DNA of 16,691 nucleotides from NCBI GenBank assembly GCA_018224485.1, contig JAGTVE010000237.1:1-16691 (forward strand), in the 5' to 3' direction. A program made the position numbers and the translations under genes. This document shows positions 1-7,027 of this stretch, in pieces; position 1 is the first letter of the stretch; every line of letters begins with the position of its first letter. The stretch comes from Thioalkalivibrio sp. GTDB taxonomy: Bacteria; Pseudomonadota; Gammaproteobacteria; Ectothiorhodospirales; Ectothiorhodospiraceae. The notes below the pieces were generated by a model. That model made no database searches, had not been told where the DNA came from, and saw only the letters and a program-made list of their open reading frames with translations.

Positions 1-156
1 ATGGCGCAGCGCTCGCTGCAGCTGGGATCCGCCGACCGCGGACTGGCGCTCGCGAACTGGCGCATCATCGCCGAGGCTCGTGAACGGATGGGCGACGCGG
101 AGGGCGCGCACCGGGCGCTCGAAGAGGCGCGGCGGCTGGAGCGGGCGCTTGGCTGA
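1..156 (+). CDS. C-terminal end of a TPR-like protein (5' end outside window)
   Basis: The frame is open from base 1 and stops at TGA 154-156, giving 51 residues. The ATG at base 1 is probably internal, because this looks like the tail of a longer protein. The last 30 or so residues (around NWRIIAEARERMGDAEGAH and the following Ala/Glu/Arg-rich helix) have the two-helix, Gly-Asp-turn pattern of a tetratricopeptide repeat. The parent protein cannot be named from this fragment. Its stop codon overlaps the proposed TTG start of the helicase gene by a few bases, so the two are probably co-transcribed. Confidence 0.5.
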   Translation: MAQRSLQLGSADRGLALANWRIIAEARERMGDAEGAHRALEEARRLERALG

Positions 157-2122
157 AACGGCACTGGATGCCGCCGCGCGCGCGCGGGCCGCCCTGAGTA
201 CCGGTGGGCTGGTCGCGCGCGCGGTGCCGGGCTTTCACCCGCGCGAGCCGCAGCAGGCGATGGCCGGGCTGGTGGCCGAGACCATCGATGCCGAAGCCGG
301 GGCGTTGCTGGTCGAGGCGGCAACCGGCGTGGGCAAGACCTTTGCCTATCTCGTGCCGGCGATGCTCTCTACGCGCCGGGTGCTGATCTCTACCGGCACC
401 AAGACCCTGCAGGACCAGCTCTTCGAGAAGGACCTGCCGATGGTGTGCGAGGCCCTGGGACAGCGTCCGAAGACGGCCCTGCTGAAGGGGCGCTCGAACT
501 ATCTGTGCCACTACCGCCTGGACTCGGCGGCTGCCGATGCGGCGGGGCGCACAGGACAGGCGGAAACGATTCGTGAGCTGCGCCGGCTGGCCGCGAACTC
601 CAGGACCGGCGATCTGACGCAGGCGGGGATCCTCGCAGAGGATGCGCCGCTCTGGCCGCAGGTGACCTCCACGGTGGACAACTGCCTGGGTGGCGAGTGT
701 CCCCGGCTGAACGACTGCTTCGTGGTGCGTGCCAGGCGCCGGGCCCAGGAGGCGGAGGTCGTGGTGGTCAATCACCACCTGCTGCTCGCGGACATGGCGC
801 TGAAGGACGAGGGCTTCGGCGAACTCCTGCCGGCGGTCGAGGTGGTGATCGTGGACGAGGCGCACCAGCTCCCGGAGATCGCCGGTGCATTCTTCGGGCT
901 GGCCTTCGGCACGCGGGCGGTCCGGGATCTCGGCCGGGACGTGATGCGGGAGATGGAGCGGGATGCCCCGGACATGGTCGACCTGCGCGATCGGGTGTCC
1001 GGGCTGCAGGCGGCGGTTGCGGAATTACTCCATTGCTCGGACGGCTGGCCCGCACGCGCGGCCTGGGCCGAGGTGCCCGATCACGACGGGGCGCTGGAGA
1101 CGCTCTCCGGGGTGGAGGTGGCGCTGGAGGCCCTCGAGGAGGGGCTGCGTGCTGCCGCCCAGCGCGGCCCGGGTCTGGATCAGGCGCGGTCCCGCTGTGC
1201 GGCCCTTCGCTCCCGGCTCCAGGGCTGGCTTGAGGACACGGCGGGAACCGTGCCCTGGGTGGAGCGCTTCCGGCAGAGCCTGATGCTGCACCGCACGCCG
1301 CTGGACGCCGCGCGGCCGCTGGCCGAGCAAAGGACGCGCACGCCGGCCAGCTGGATCTTCACCTCCGCGACCCTCGCCGTCGGCGAGGACTTCCGGCACG
1401 CAGCGCGCCGCCTCGGACTGCCGGACGACGTCCGTGCGCAGCGCCTCGACAGTCCCTTTGACTTTGCGCGCCAGGCCTGCCTCGCGGTTCCCGCGCCGCC
1501 GCTGCCCAATCCGAACGTATCCGGCTATACCCGCGCGTGCGTCGACTGGGCATGGCCCCTGCTGGTCGGGAATCCCGGTGGCGGATTCTTCCTGTTCACC
1601 AGCCACCGCGCATTGCGGGAGGCGGCCGCGCTGCTGCGGGACCGGCTGCCGCCGGAGCAGCCGCTGCTGGTGCAGGGCGAGCGGCCGAGGGCGGAATTGC
1701 TGGAGCGTTTCCGCGCCTCCGGGAAGGCGTGGCTTCTCGGCGCCCACAGCTTCTGGGAGGGGGTCGACATCCGCGGCGATGCGCTGTCGATCGTGATCAT
1801 CGACCGCCTCCCCTTCGCCGCGCCCAGCGACCCGGTCCTGCAGGCGCGGACCGCCGCGATCGAGGCCGCCGGCGGGAGTCCGTTCATGGACTTCCAGCTA
1901 CCGCAGGCGGTGCTGGCCCTGAAGCAGGGCGTGGGCCGCCTGATCCGCGATGCGGGCGACGCCGGCATCCTGGCCCTGTGCGACCCACGACTCACGGGAA
2001 GGCCCTACGGACGCCAGTTCCTGAAGAGCCTGCCGCGCTTTCACGAGTCGAGCGATCCCGCCGCGGCGCTGGACTTCCTGCAGGCGGCGAGACGGCGAAG
2101 AGGGGTGGACGCATGCGCCTGA
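149..2122 (+). CDS. yoaA: ATP-dependent iron-sulfur DNA helicase, YoaA/DinG family
   Basis: A superfamily 2, XPD-like 5'-3' DNA helicase of 657 residues; E. coli YoaA, as I recall, is about 636. Seen, numbering from the TTG at 149: Walker A EAATGVGKT (56-64), STGTKTLQDQ motif Ia (81-90), FeS-cluster cysteines C120, C179, C184 and C190, the VNHH motif (207-210), DEAH box (236-239), the SWIFTSATL motif in the middle, and C-terminal motifs SFWEGVD and QGVGRLIRD. The spacing and text around the cysteines match YoaA more closely than DinG. YoaA acts in DNA repair with the polymerase III chi subunit in E. coli (known for the family). Start: no ATG sits near the expected N terminus. TTG at 149 has a GGAG 8 nt upstream and places PGFxPREPQ about 28 residues in, as in relatives. 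An ATG at 80 would add 23 Arg-rich, unconserved residues. The stop overlaps the tsaB start. Confidence 0.93.
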   Translation: MAETALDAAARARAALSTGGLVARAVPGFHPREPQQAMAGLVAETIDAEAGALLVEAATGVGKTFAYLVPAMLSTRRVLISTGTKTLQDQLFEKDLPMVCEALGQRPKTALLKGRSNYLCHYRLDSAAADAAGRTGQAETIRELRRLAANSRTGDLTQAGILAEDAPLWPQVTSTVDNCLGGECPRLNDCFVVRARRRAQEAEVVVVNHHLLLADMALKDEGFGELLPAVEVVIVDEAHQLPEIAGAFFGLAFGTRAVRDLGRDVMREMERDAPDMVDLRDRVSGLQAAVAELLHCSDGWPARAAWAEVPDHDGALETLSGVEVALEALEEGLRAAAQRGPGLDQARSRCAALRSRLQGWLEDTAGTVPWVERFRQSLMLHRTPLDAARPLAEQRTRTPASWIFTSATLAVGEDFRHAARRLGLPDDVRAQRLDSPFDFARQACLAVPAPPLPNPNVSGYTRACVDWAWPLLVGNPGGGFFLFTSHRALREAAALLRDRLPPEQPLLVQGERPRAELLERFRASGKAWLLGAHSFWEGVDIRGDALSIVIIDRLPFAAPSDPVLQARTAAIEAAGGSPFMDFQLPQAVLALKQGVGRLIRDAGDAGILALCDPRLTGRPYGRQFLKSLPRFHESSDPAAALDFLQAARRRRGVDACA

Positions 2123-2823
2123 TCGCGTTGGAGACCGCGACCGAGGCCTGTTCGGCGGCGTTGTGGATCGACGGCGAACTTCGCTGGCTGGTTGAACAGG
2201 AGGCCGCCAGGCGCCACGGCGAACTGGTGCTGGGGCAGGTCGAGCGCCTGCTCGCCGAGGCCGGACTGAGGCTCGCGGGTCTGGATGCGGTCGCGGTCGG
2301 CCGGGGCCCGGGGGCCTTCACGGGGGTCCGCCTGGGCCTGGGGACCGCACAGGGTCTCGCCTTCGCCGCCGGAATCCCGGTGGTGCCGGTGTCGACCCTG
2401 GCCGCACTGGCCCAGCAGGGCGCGGAGCGGGGGGCGGACCAGGTCCTCGCGGTGCTCGATGCGCGCATGCGCGAGGTGTACTGGTCGGTGCTGCACACCG
2501 GCCCTGATGGTCTCGTGGCGCCCGCGGCCGAGTTCGTGAGCGCTCCGGGGGACGTACGCGTGAGCTGGGAAGCGGGTCCGCGTCTGGCGCTCGGGAGCGG
2601 CCTGTCCGCGTACCCGGAGCTCCTTCGCCGACTGGCCCTGTCGGGCCCGCAGACCGATCCTGCGGCGCGGCCCTGTGCACGCGAGGTCGCAATGCTCGGT
2701 GCCGCAGCCTATGCCCGGGGCGAGGTGGTGCCGCCGGAGCAGGCGCGGCCCGTGTACCTGCGGGATCGGGTGGCGGAGCCCGCGAGGGCCCCTGCGGCGC
2801 CGATCCCCGGAAGCGGCGAATGA
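2113..2823 (+). CDS. tsaB: tRNA t6A37 threonylcarbamoyladenosine synthesis protein TsaB
   Basis: TsaB (YeaZ) is the ASKHA-fold scaffold that pairs with TsaD and TsaE to transfer threonylcarbamoyl onto A37 of ANN-decoding tRNAs. This 236-residue protein begins MRLIALETATEACSAAL, the usual family opening. It has the conserved GPGAFTGVRLG segment at 65-75, followed by GLAFAAGIPVVPVSTL, which is typical of TsaB. The last 20 or so residues are Ala/Pro-rich and unconserved. The ATG at 2113 overlaps the helicase stop by 10 nt and follows a GAGGGG-type ribosome site. The helicase-tsaB pairing is common in gammaproteobacteria. The TGA stop is shared with the truD start. Confidence 0.95.
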   Translation: MRLIALETATEACSAALWIDGELRWLVEQEAARRHGELVLGQVERLLAEAGLRLAGLDAVAVGRGPGAFTGVRLGLGTAQGLAFAAGIPVVPVSTLAALAQQGAERGADQVLAVLDARMREVYWSVLHTGPDGLVAPAAEFVSAPGDVRVSWEAGPRLALGSGLSAYPELLRRLALSGPQTDPAARPCAREVAMLGAAAYARGEVVPPEQARPVYLRDRVAEPARAPAAPIPGSGE

Positions 2824-3854
2824 TGTCGGCTGGTGTGTCGGAAGGGCTCCTGTATCCCTGGGCGATTCCGCTTCGCGCGAGGCTCCGGGGCGAGCCGGAG
2901 GACTTTCGCGTCGACGAGATTGCGGCCACGGAACCGGAGGGCGAGGGCGAACACGTGTGGCTGCGGATCCGCAAGACCGGCCTCAACAGCGAGACGGTCG
3001 CGGAGTGGATTGCCGGGGTTGCGGGCGTTGGCCGCCCCGCCGTCGGCTATGCCGGGCGCAAGGACCGCCACGCAGTGACCACGCAGTGGTTCAGCGTGCA
3101 GCTGCCGGGACGCGCCGAGCCGGACTGGTCTGCAGCTTCGGCCGCCGGCATCGAGGTCCTGGCCAGCCGCCGCCATGGGCGCAAGCTGAAGACCGGTCAC
3201 CTGGCGGGAAACGCCTTCCGCCTGCGCCTGCGTGATGTCCGTGGCGATCGCGCGGCCGCCGACAGCCTTCTCGCGCGCATGCGGCAGCACGGGTTGCCGC
3301 ACTACTTCGGCGAGCAGCGCTTCGGACATTCGAACCTGGAACGGGCACGCATGTGGTTCGCGGGCCGCTCGCGACCACGGAACCGCAATCAGCGCAGTCT
3401 CTATCTGTCCGCGGCCCGATCCGCGATCTTCAACGCGGTGCTCCGCAGGCGGATCGAGGATGGCAGCTGGGACCGGCTCCTTCCCGGTGACGTCGCGAAC
3501 CTGGACGGCAGCGGCAGCATCTTCCCGGTCGCGGCGATCGACGAGACGCTGCGCGGACGATGCGAGCGGCTGGACCTCCATCCCACCGGTCCGCTCTGGG
3601 GGCAGGGCGATGCGGGCACGGGCGGAGCGGTGCGCGCCCTCGAGGCCGCCGCAGCCGATGCACTCGGGGATCTGGCGCGCGGGCTGGAACGGGCGCAAAT
3701 GAGGCCTGCGCGCAGGGCGCTGCGGATGCGTCCGCGACGGCTGGCCTGGTCCTGGGAGTCCGACGAGACCCTGCTGCTGGAGATCGAACTGGGTCCGGGA
3801 GAGTATGCGACCGGCCTTGTCGGGGCGGTCGCCCAGGCCTCCGCGAGCGACTGA
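2820..3854 (+). CDS. truD: tRNA pseudouridine(13) synthase TruD
   Basis: TruD converts U13 of tRNA-Glu to pseudouridine. The 344-residue product carries the family signature GYAGRKDRHAVTTQWFS, with the catalytic Asp at D82 (KDRHA; Asp80 in E. coli, from memory). It also has the GNAFRLRLR and HYFGEQRFGHSNLE motifs of the second half of the catalytic domain and the inserted TRUD domain. The start is ATG 2820 or the adjacent ATG 2823. The first overlaps the tsaB stop (ATGATG), giving translational coupling. In most gammaproteobacteria truD is followed directly by surE. Here the next plus-strand gene is surE, but about 2.4 kb away beyond three minus-strand genes. It converges on the LOV gene with only 30 bp between stop codons, and no clear intrinsic terminator is visible there. 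Confidence 0.95.
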   Translation: MMSAGVSEGLLYPWAIPLRARLRGEPEDFRVDEIAATEPEGEGEHVWLRIRKTGLNSETVAEWIAGVAGVGRPAVGYAGRKDRHAVTTQWFSVQLPGRAEPDWSAASAAGIEVLASRRHGRKLKTGHLAGNAFRLRLRDVRGDRAAADSLLARMRQHGLPHYFGEQRFGHSNLERARMWFAGRSRPRNRNQRSLYLSAARSAIFNAVLRRRIEDGSWDRLLPGDVANLDGSGSIFPVAAIDETLRGRCERLDLHPTGPLWGQGDAGTGGAVRALEAAAADALGDLARGLERAQMRPARRALRMRPRRLAWSWESDETLLLEIELGPGEYATGLVGAVAQASASD

Positions 3855-3884
3855 ATCGAACGGGGCGGAGGTGGGCGCCGAGGC

Positions 3885-4337
3885 TCAGGAGCCTTCCGGC
3901 TTGGAGCCGCGCGCCGCGGCCAGTGTGCGCTCCGCCCGCTCGGCGCGTGCCTCGGCCTCGACCCGGGCGGTAATGTCCTTCTGAATGCCGATGTAGTAGG
4001 TGAGCTGATCGTCGTCGTTGTACACCGGCGTGATGGAGAGTTCGTTCCAGAACAACGACCCGTCCTTGCGGTAGTTGCGCAGGACCACGCGGCAGGAATC
4101 GCCCTTTTCCAGCGCGACGCGGATCTGCCGCACGCCCTCCTGTTCGGTGTCGTCGCCCTGCAGGAAGCGGCAGTCCCGATACAGGATTTCGTCCGAGGTG
4201 TACCCGGTGAGTTCCTCGAAGGCACGGTTCACGTAGATCAGGATGTTGTCGTGCCCTTCCTGTTCGGCGATCACGATGCCGTCGTTGGAGGCATCGACCG
4301 CGAGGGCCAGGAGTTCTGCGTCGATGGATCGGGTCAT
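3885..4337 (-). CDS. Short LOV (light-oxygen-voltage) blue-light photoreceptor without effector domain
   Basis: A stand-alone PAS/LOV domain of 150 residues. LOV domains bind FMN and form a light-driven cysteinyl-flavin adduct. The flavin pocket is complete: photoactive C56 in DCRFLQGDD (55-63), Q60, N88 in NYRKDG (88-93), N98 in FWNEL, and Q119 in YIGIQKDIT. The usual GRNCRFLQ reads YRDCRFLQ here. From memory, the same Asp variant occurs in the short LOV proteins PpSB1/PpSB2 of Pseudomonas putida, which this protein resembles along its whole length. Residues 123-143 form an Ala/Glu/Arg-rich helix (Jalpha-like), probably for dimerisation. No kinase, GGDEF or HTH domain is attached, so output must be by partner binding or dimer change. 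ATG at 4337 gives an N terminus like the P. putida proteins; an upstream GTG at 4400 would add 21 unconserved residues. The upstream heme-protein gene is closed off by a terminator, so this gene likely has its own promoter. Confidence 0.92.
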   Translation of the reverse strand: MTRSIDAELLALAVDASNDGIVIAEQEGHDNILIYVNRAFEELTGYTSDEILYRDCRFLQGDDTEQEGVRQIRVALEKGDSCRVVLRNYRKDGSLFWNELSITPVYNDDDQLTYYIGIQKDITARVEAEARAERAERTLAAARGSKPEGS

Positions 4338-4440
4338 GTTCCGGCTTTCTCGGGCACCGTGCCCGTTGTCCTGAGGCGCACCAGCCCCGGACTTTAGCAC
4401 AGGCTTCGGATTCCGCGCGGAAGAAGCCCTGTATCCCGGC

Positions 4441-4473
4441 GAAAAAGAAGAGGGCTGCGCGAACGCAGCCCTC
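4441..4473 (-). terminator. Rho-independent terminator behind the heme-protein gene
   Basis: Read on the minus strand, a perfect 10-bp stem (GAGGGCTGCG / CGCAGCCCTC, 4450-4473) closes on a TTCG tetraloop and runs straight into TTCTTTTTC. This is a textbook intrinsic terminator. It lies 36 nt past the stop of the DUF3365 gene and upstream of the LOV gene. The plus-strand reading has an A tract before the stem and no T run after it, so it acts on minus-strand transcripts. Confidence 0.9.
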
Positions 4474-4508
4474 GGGCGGTAGGCTGGTTTAGCGTGCAGT
4501 TGGCGCTG

Positions 4509-5075
4509 CTACATCCGCTGGATGATCGTGAAGGCGCCGCGCACGTCCCCCTCGGCATAGCCGACGGCCTGGTCCTCGGGGTACATCCGTTCCAGCGCGT
4601 GCTGAATGTCCCCGCCCACCTCGCTGCCATGACAGGTGAGGCAGGCGCCGCCAGTGGGAATGGCCCGCATGAAACGGAAGACCTCTTCGTCGCCTTCCTG
4701 CACGGTTTCATGGTAGGACAGCTCGGACGCCGGGGTGCCCTGCGCGCGGCGTGCCTCGAAGTGCTCGAGCACGGCCCGCTCCCACTCGTCGGGCGCGTTG
4801 TCCGGGTTGCGCAGCTTCAGGCTGGTGCGTCCGACGCTCCAGCCGGTCTCAGCCGAGATGTCCTCGGCGATCTGGGGGGCGACCTGCTGGCATACGGAGA
4901 TCGCCTCGGTCGGGCCGCCCTGCTGCATCGCCTCCATCAGGTGGCCCTGCAGGGTCCCCGCGAACTCCTTGATCGCCTCCTGGCTCGCAACAATGCGTTC
5001 GTCGACGGATTCCGCCTGTGCCGGAGCCACGGTGGCGAGAGCCAGTGCAACGGGAATCATCGTCCATCGGTTCAT
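4509..5075 (-). CDS. Periplasmic c-type heme protein, DUF3365 / Tll0287-like redox sensor domain
   Basis: A 188-residue exported protein. Residues 1-21 are a Sec signal peptide (MNRWTMIPVALALATVAPAQA, cleavage after AQA). The mature part is a single DUF3365 (Tll0287-like) heme domain with one CLTCH c-heme site (145-149; H149 the proximal ligand). From memory, cyanobacterial Tll0287 has an unusual Cys axial heme ligand within an AISVC...AP motif. The equivalent here is C62 in AISVCQQVAP, so His/Cys ligation is predicted. The SLKLRNPDNAPDEWE motif is typical of the family. No membrane anchor, kinase or methyl-accepting domain follows, so it is a stand-alone soluble domain. The family is thought to sense redox state or gas ligands; its role here is unknown. 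The start at 5075 has GAGGG 9 nt upstream. It ends at a strong terminator. Confidence 0.9.
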   Translation of the reverse strand: MNRWTMIPVALALATVAPAQAESVDERIVASQEAIKEFAGTLQGHLMEAMQQGGPTEAISVCQQVAPQIAEDISAETGWSVGRTSLKLRNPDNAPDEWERAVLEHFEARRAQGTPASELSYHETVQEGDEEVFRFMRAIPTGGACLTCHGSEVGGDIQHALERMYPEDQAVGYAEGDVRGAFTIIQRM

Positions 5076-5435
5076 CTTTACAGCCCTCACGTTGTTTGTT
5101 ACTGCCGGAATCGCTATGTACAGCAGTTGTATAGATACTGCATCGAAATTCCACGAGTTGCAAGCGTCTGGAAAGGCGGACCATGGCTTGCGAACCCCCG
5201 CAACTGCGGACAAGGTCTCGCGCGATGCGGGAAACATCAGCGGATCAGGGCTTGGCGATCTGCGCGCGACTGAGACTACGCCTGTCGCGTCGCAAGCGGT
5301 TTCTGCAGCGTCTACCCTACGGATATTGCCTCGTCGCCGCAACGCCATGGGGGTTTTCCCGACCCCGCATCGCCCACTGGCGAGTTGCGAACGAACCCGG
5401 CCCCCACCTCAACTTCCGCGGTGAGGGACGGGGAT
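5076..5435. other. Gene-free upstream region of the heme-protein gene
   Basis: No convincing coding sequence was seen on either strand. Possible frames lack domains and a ribosome site. The first 100 or so bases are more AT-rich than the surroundings (5090-5150) and should hold the minus-strand promoter of the DUF3365 gene. A short inverted repeat, GCAGT-N9-ACTGC at 5123-5141 (about 50-70 nt upstream of that start), may be an operator, but five-base arms can arise by chance. No -35/-10 pair with good spacing stands out. Confidence 0.4.
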
Positions 5436-5470
5436 CTTCATCGTCAGGGGTGGCGCAGGGCCAGGACCGT
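5436..5470. repeat. Direct repeat copy A
   Basis: This begins CTTCATCGTC and matches the copy at 5556-5590 at 28 of 35 positions by eye. The two copies start exactly 120 bp apart and flank a palindrome-rich segment. Copy B ends at the smr stop codon. Confidence 0.75.
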
Positions 5471-5556
5471 TGACATGAAGGTCCTCTCCACTCCCGTCGC
5501 GACCGGCCCCTGAGGCCGTAGGGTGGGCCAAGCGCAGCGGGCCCACCGTCCTGGCC
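5459..5556. repeat. Inverted repeat GGCCAGGAC / GTCCTGGCC enclosing the palindromic element
   Basis: GGCCAGGAC at 5459-5467 and its exact reverse complement GTCCTGGCC at 5548-5556 are 9-bp arms around an 80-bp interior. The interior holds a smaller CGGCC-N5-GGCCG hairpin near 5504-5518 and the REP-like palindrome at 5518-5547. No transposase gene is present, so this is a small structured intergenic repeat rather than an insertion sequence. Confidence 0.6.
5518..5547. repeat. REP-like palindromic element (GTAGGGTGGGCC ... GGCCCACC)
   Basis: Exact 8-bp arms GGTGGGCC (5522-5529) and GGCCCACC (5540-5547) enclose the loop AAGCGCAGCG. From memory, a GTAGGGTGGGC-AAGCG-GCCCACC motif recurs in intergenic regions of many beta- and gammaproteobacteria. 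It has no T tract, so it is not an obvious terminator, although it could form an RNA hairpin downstream of the smr gene. Confidence 0.7.
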
Positions 5557-5590
5557 TTCATCGTCGGGGGTGGCGGGGTGCGAGGACGCT
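5556..5590. repeat. Direct repeat copy B, abutting the smr stop codon
   Basis: Second copy of the repeat at 5436-5470 (about 80% identical by eye). It ends at the first base of the smr stop codon (minus strand TAA, 5590-5592), so it forms the start of the smr 3' untranslated region. Confidence 0.75.
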
Positions 5591-6129
5591 TAGGACGCGC
5601 GGCGCAGCAATACGTAGACCGCTCCGGTGCCGCCATCGGCCGGCGGCGCGGAGCAGAAGGCGAGGACGTCATCGCGCTGCCGGAGCCAGTGATCCAGTAA
5701 CCCCTTCAGCACCGGTCCCTGCTGCCGCGACCGCAGCCCCTTGCCATGCACCACCCGCACACACAGGTGGCCGTCCGAACGCGCGTCGTTGAGGAATTCG
5801 GCAACCGTCCTGCGCGCCTCGCCGGCGAAGAGACCGTGCAGGTCCAGTTCCTCCTGCACCCGATACTGGCCCCGTCTCAGGTTCCGGAATGCCCGGTGGC
5901 TGACACCGGGCCGCACGAAACGCAGCTCATCCCCGGGTTGGAGGTCGGTGGCGTTCACCGGATCGCTGAGCAGATCGTGCAGCACCTCCCGTTCGTCCTC
6001 GCGCCGCTTGCAGGCGCGCGCGCTGGGTGGCGGAGGGTGTACCTCTGCGCGGTCGTGCTCCAGACGCCTGACCTCGCCGATGGCCCGCAGGAAGTGTCCG
6101 ATGTCGTTTGGGTCTTCGTCCGATTTCAT
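5590..6129 (-). CDS. Smr (MutS2 C-terminal-like) domain protein
   Basis: A 179-residue protein with a charged N-terminal half and a C-terminal Smr domain (about 95-177). Seen: LDLHG at 95-99, VRVVHGKG at 124-131, and the closing APPADGGTGAVYVLLRR. These are the conserved elements of the stand-alone Smr proteins of proteobacteria (E. coli SmrA/YdaL and SmrB/YfcN). Family members have nicking-endonuclease or RNA-cleaving activity; SmrB cleaves mRNA at collided ribosomes in E. coli. The N-terminal segment suggests the SmrA/SmrB layout, but I cannot decide which. ATG 6129 (MKSDEDPND) is preferred because it matches the usual short N terminus; a GTG at 6201 would add 24 unconserved residues. It diverges from surE. 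Confidence 0.9.
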   Translation of the reverse strand: MKSDEDPNDIGHFLRAIGEVRRLEHDRAEVHPPPPSARACKRREDEREVLHDLLSDPVNATDLQPGDELRFVRPGVSHRAFRNLRRGQYRVQEELDLHGLFAGEARRTVAEFLNDARSDGHLCVRVVHGKGLRSRQQGPVLKGLLDHWLRQRDDVLAFCSAPPADGGTGAVYVLLRRAS

Positions 6130-6233
6130 CCGCCATTCCGTTGCTTCGGGGGTGGACAGCGCGGGAGGTGATCCGGCGGGATGGTCGGGCCCGTCAATCA
6201 CCCTGGATTCGGTGCGCTGGCGATCGTTTCAAG

Positions 6234-6239
6234 TATATT
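6234..6239 (+). promoter_or_regulatory. Possible -10 element (TATATT) for the surE operon
   Basis: TATATT stands out in an otherwise GC-rich 139-bp divergent region and lies 30 nt before the surE ATG. No good -35 hexamer is found 16-18 nt upstream (GGTGCG at 6211-6216). On the other strand the same bases read AATATA or TAATAT and could equally serve smr. Weak evidence. Confidence 0.3.
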
Positions 6240-6268
6240 AGGCGGCTCCGCACCCCGTTTGTTCGCCC

Positions 6269-7027
6269 ATGCATATCCTGGTCAGCAATGATGACGGCAT
6301 CCACGCGCCCGGTATCCAATGCCTGGCCCGGCACCTGCGCGAGCTGGCGGAGGTTCGGGTGGTGGCGCCGGACCGCGATCGCAGCGGCGCCAGCAACAGC
6401 CTGACGCTGGTGCATCCGCTCCGCGCCCAGCGACTGGATACCGGGGACATCGGCGTGGACGGCACCCCCACCGACTGTGTGCACCTGGCCATTACCGGGC
6501 TTCTGGAGCATGAACCGGACCTCGTGATCTCCGGGATCAATGCCGGGGCCAACATGGGCGACGATGTACTGTACTCGGGGACGGTCGCGGCCGCGATGGA
6601 GGGACGTTTCCTCGGTCTGCCCGCGATCGCGGTGTCCCTGGTCGGACCGAAAATGCAGCATTACGATGCCGCTGCACGCGTGGTGCTGAATCTCCTGGAC
6701 CGTTTGCACCGGGTTCCCCTGCCGGCCGCAACCATCCTGAACGTGAACGTCCCGGATCTCCCGTTCGAGGAGATCCGGGGGGTACAGTCAACAAGGCTCG
6801 GTCACCGGCACAAGTCCGAGCCGGTGGTGAAGACCACTGATCCCCGCGGACGGCCGATATACTGGGTCGGACCGGCGGGACCCGAACAGGATGCCGGCCC
6901 TGGCACGGATTTCTTTGCGGTCCGCGAGGGCTTCGTGTCGGTGACGCCGATCCAGGTGGACCTGACGCAGTTCGAGGCGATTGATACCGTGGGGCGCTGG
7001 CTGGAGGGCGACGCCGGTGGCGATTGA
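6269..7027 (+). CDS. surE: 5'/3'-nucleotidase (survival protein) SurE
   Basis: SurE is a metal-dependent nucleoside monophosphate phosphatase linked to stationary-phase survival. The 252-residue product opens MHILVSNDDG, with the metal-binding D8 and D9. It carries the other ligand sites S39 (DRSGASNS) and N91 (SGINAGANMGDDV), then YSGTVAAAMEG. Length and motifs are normal for the family. It is the first gene of surE-pcm-yqaA-nlpD-rpoS. There is no clear ribosome site in the 25 bases before the ATG, and no alternative start fits because the N-terminal strand holds the active site. Confidence 0.96.
   Translation: MHILVSNDDGIHAPGIQCLARHLRELAEVRVVAPDRDRSGASNSLTLVHPLRAQRLDTGDIGVDGTPTDCVHLAITGLLEHEPDLVISGINAGANMGDDVLYSGTVAAAMEGRFLGLPAIAVSLVGPKMQHYDAAARVVLNLLDRLHRVPLPAATILNVNVPDLPFEEIRGVQSTRLGHRHKSEPVVKTTDPRGRPIYWVGPAGPEQDAGPGTDFFAVREGFVSVTPIQVDLTQFEAIDTVGRWLEGDAGGD

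Noticed and set aside
65..865. Long open frame on the minus strand opposite the helicase gene
   Set aside because: Arg/His/Gln-rich shadow product of high-GC coding DNA with no domain; the opposite strand has a complete helicase with all motifs.
1537..2823. Long plus-strand frame giving a 428-residue fusion ending in TsaB
   Set aside because: The first 190 or so residues are an out-of-frame reading of the helicase gene (Arg/Gly/Pro-rich); TsaB proper begins at ATG 2113.
3875..3895. GGCTC-CT-GAGCC inverted repeat at the end of the LOV gene as a terminator
   Set aside because: Two-base loop cannot close and there is no T tract.
5183..5473. 96-codon plus-strand frame in the gene-free region upstream of the heme-protein gene
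   Set aside because: Arg-rich composition, no ribosome site, no domain, and it runs into the repeat module; probably chance in high-GC DNA.
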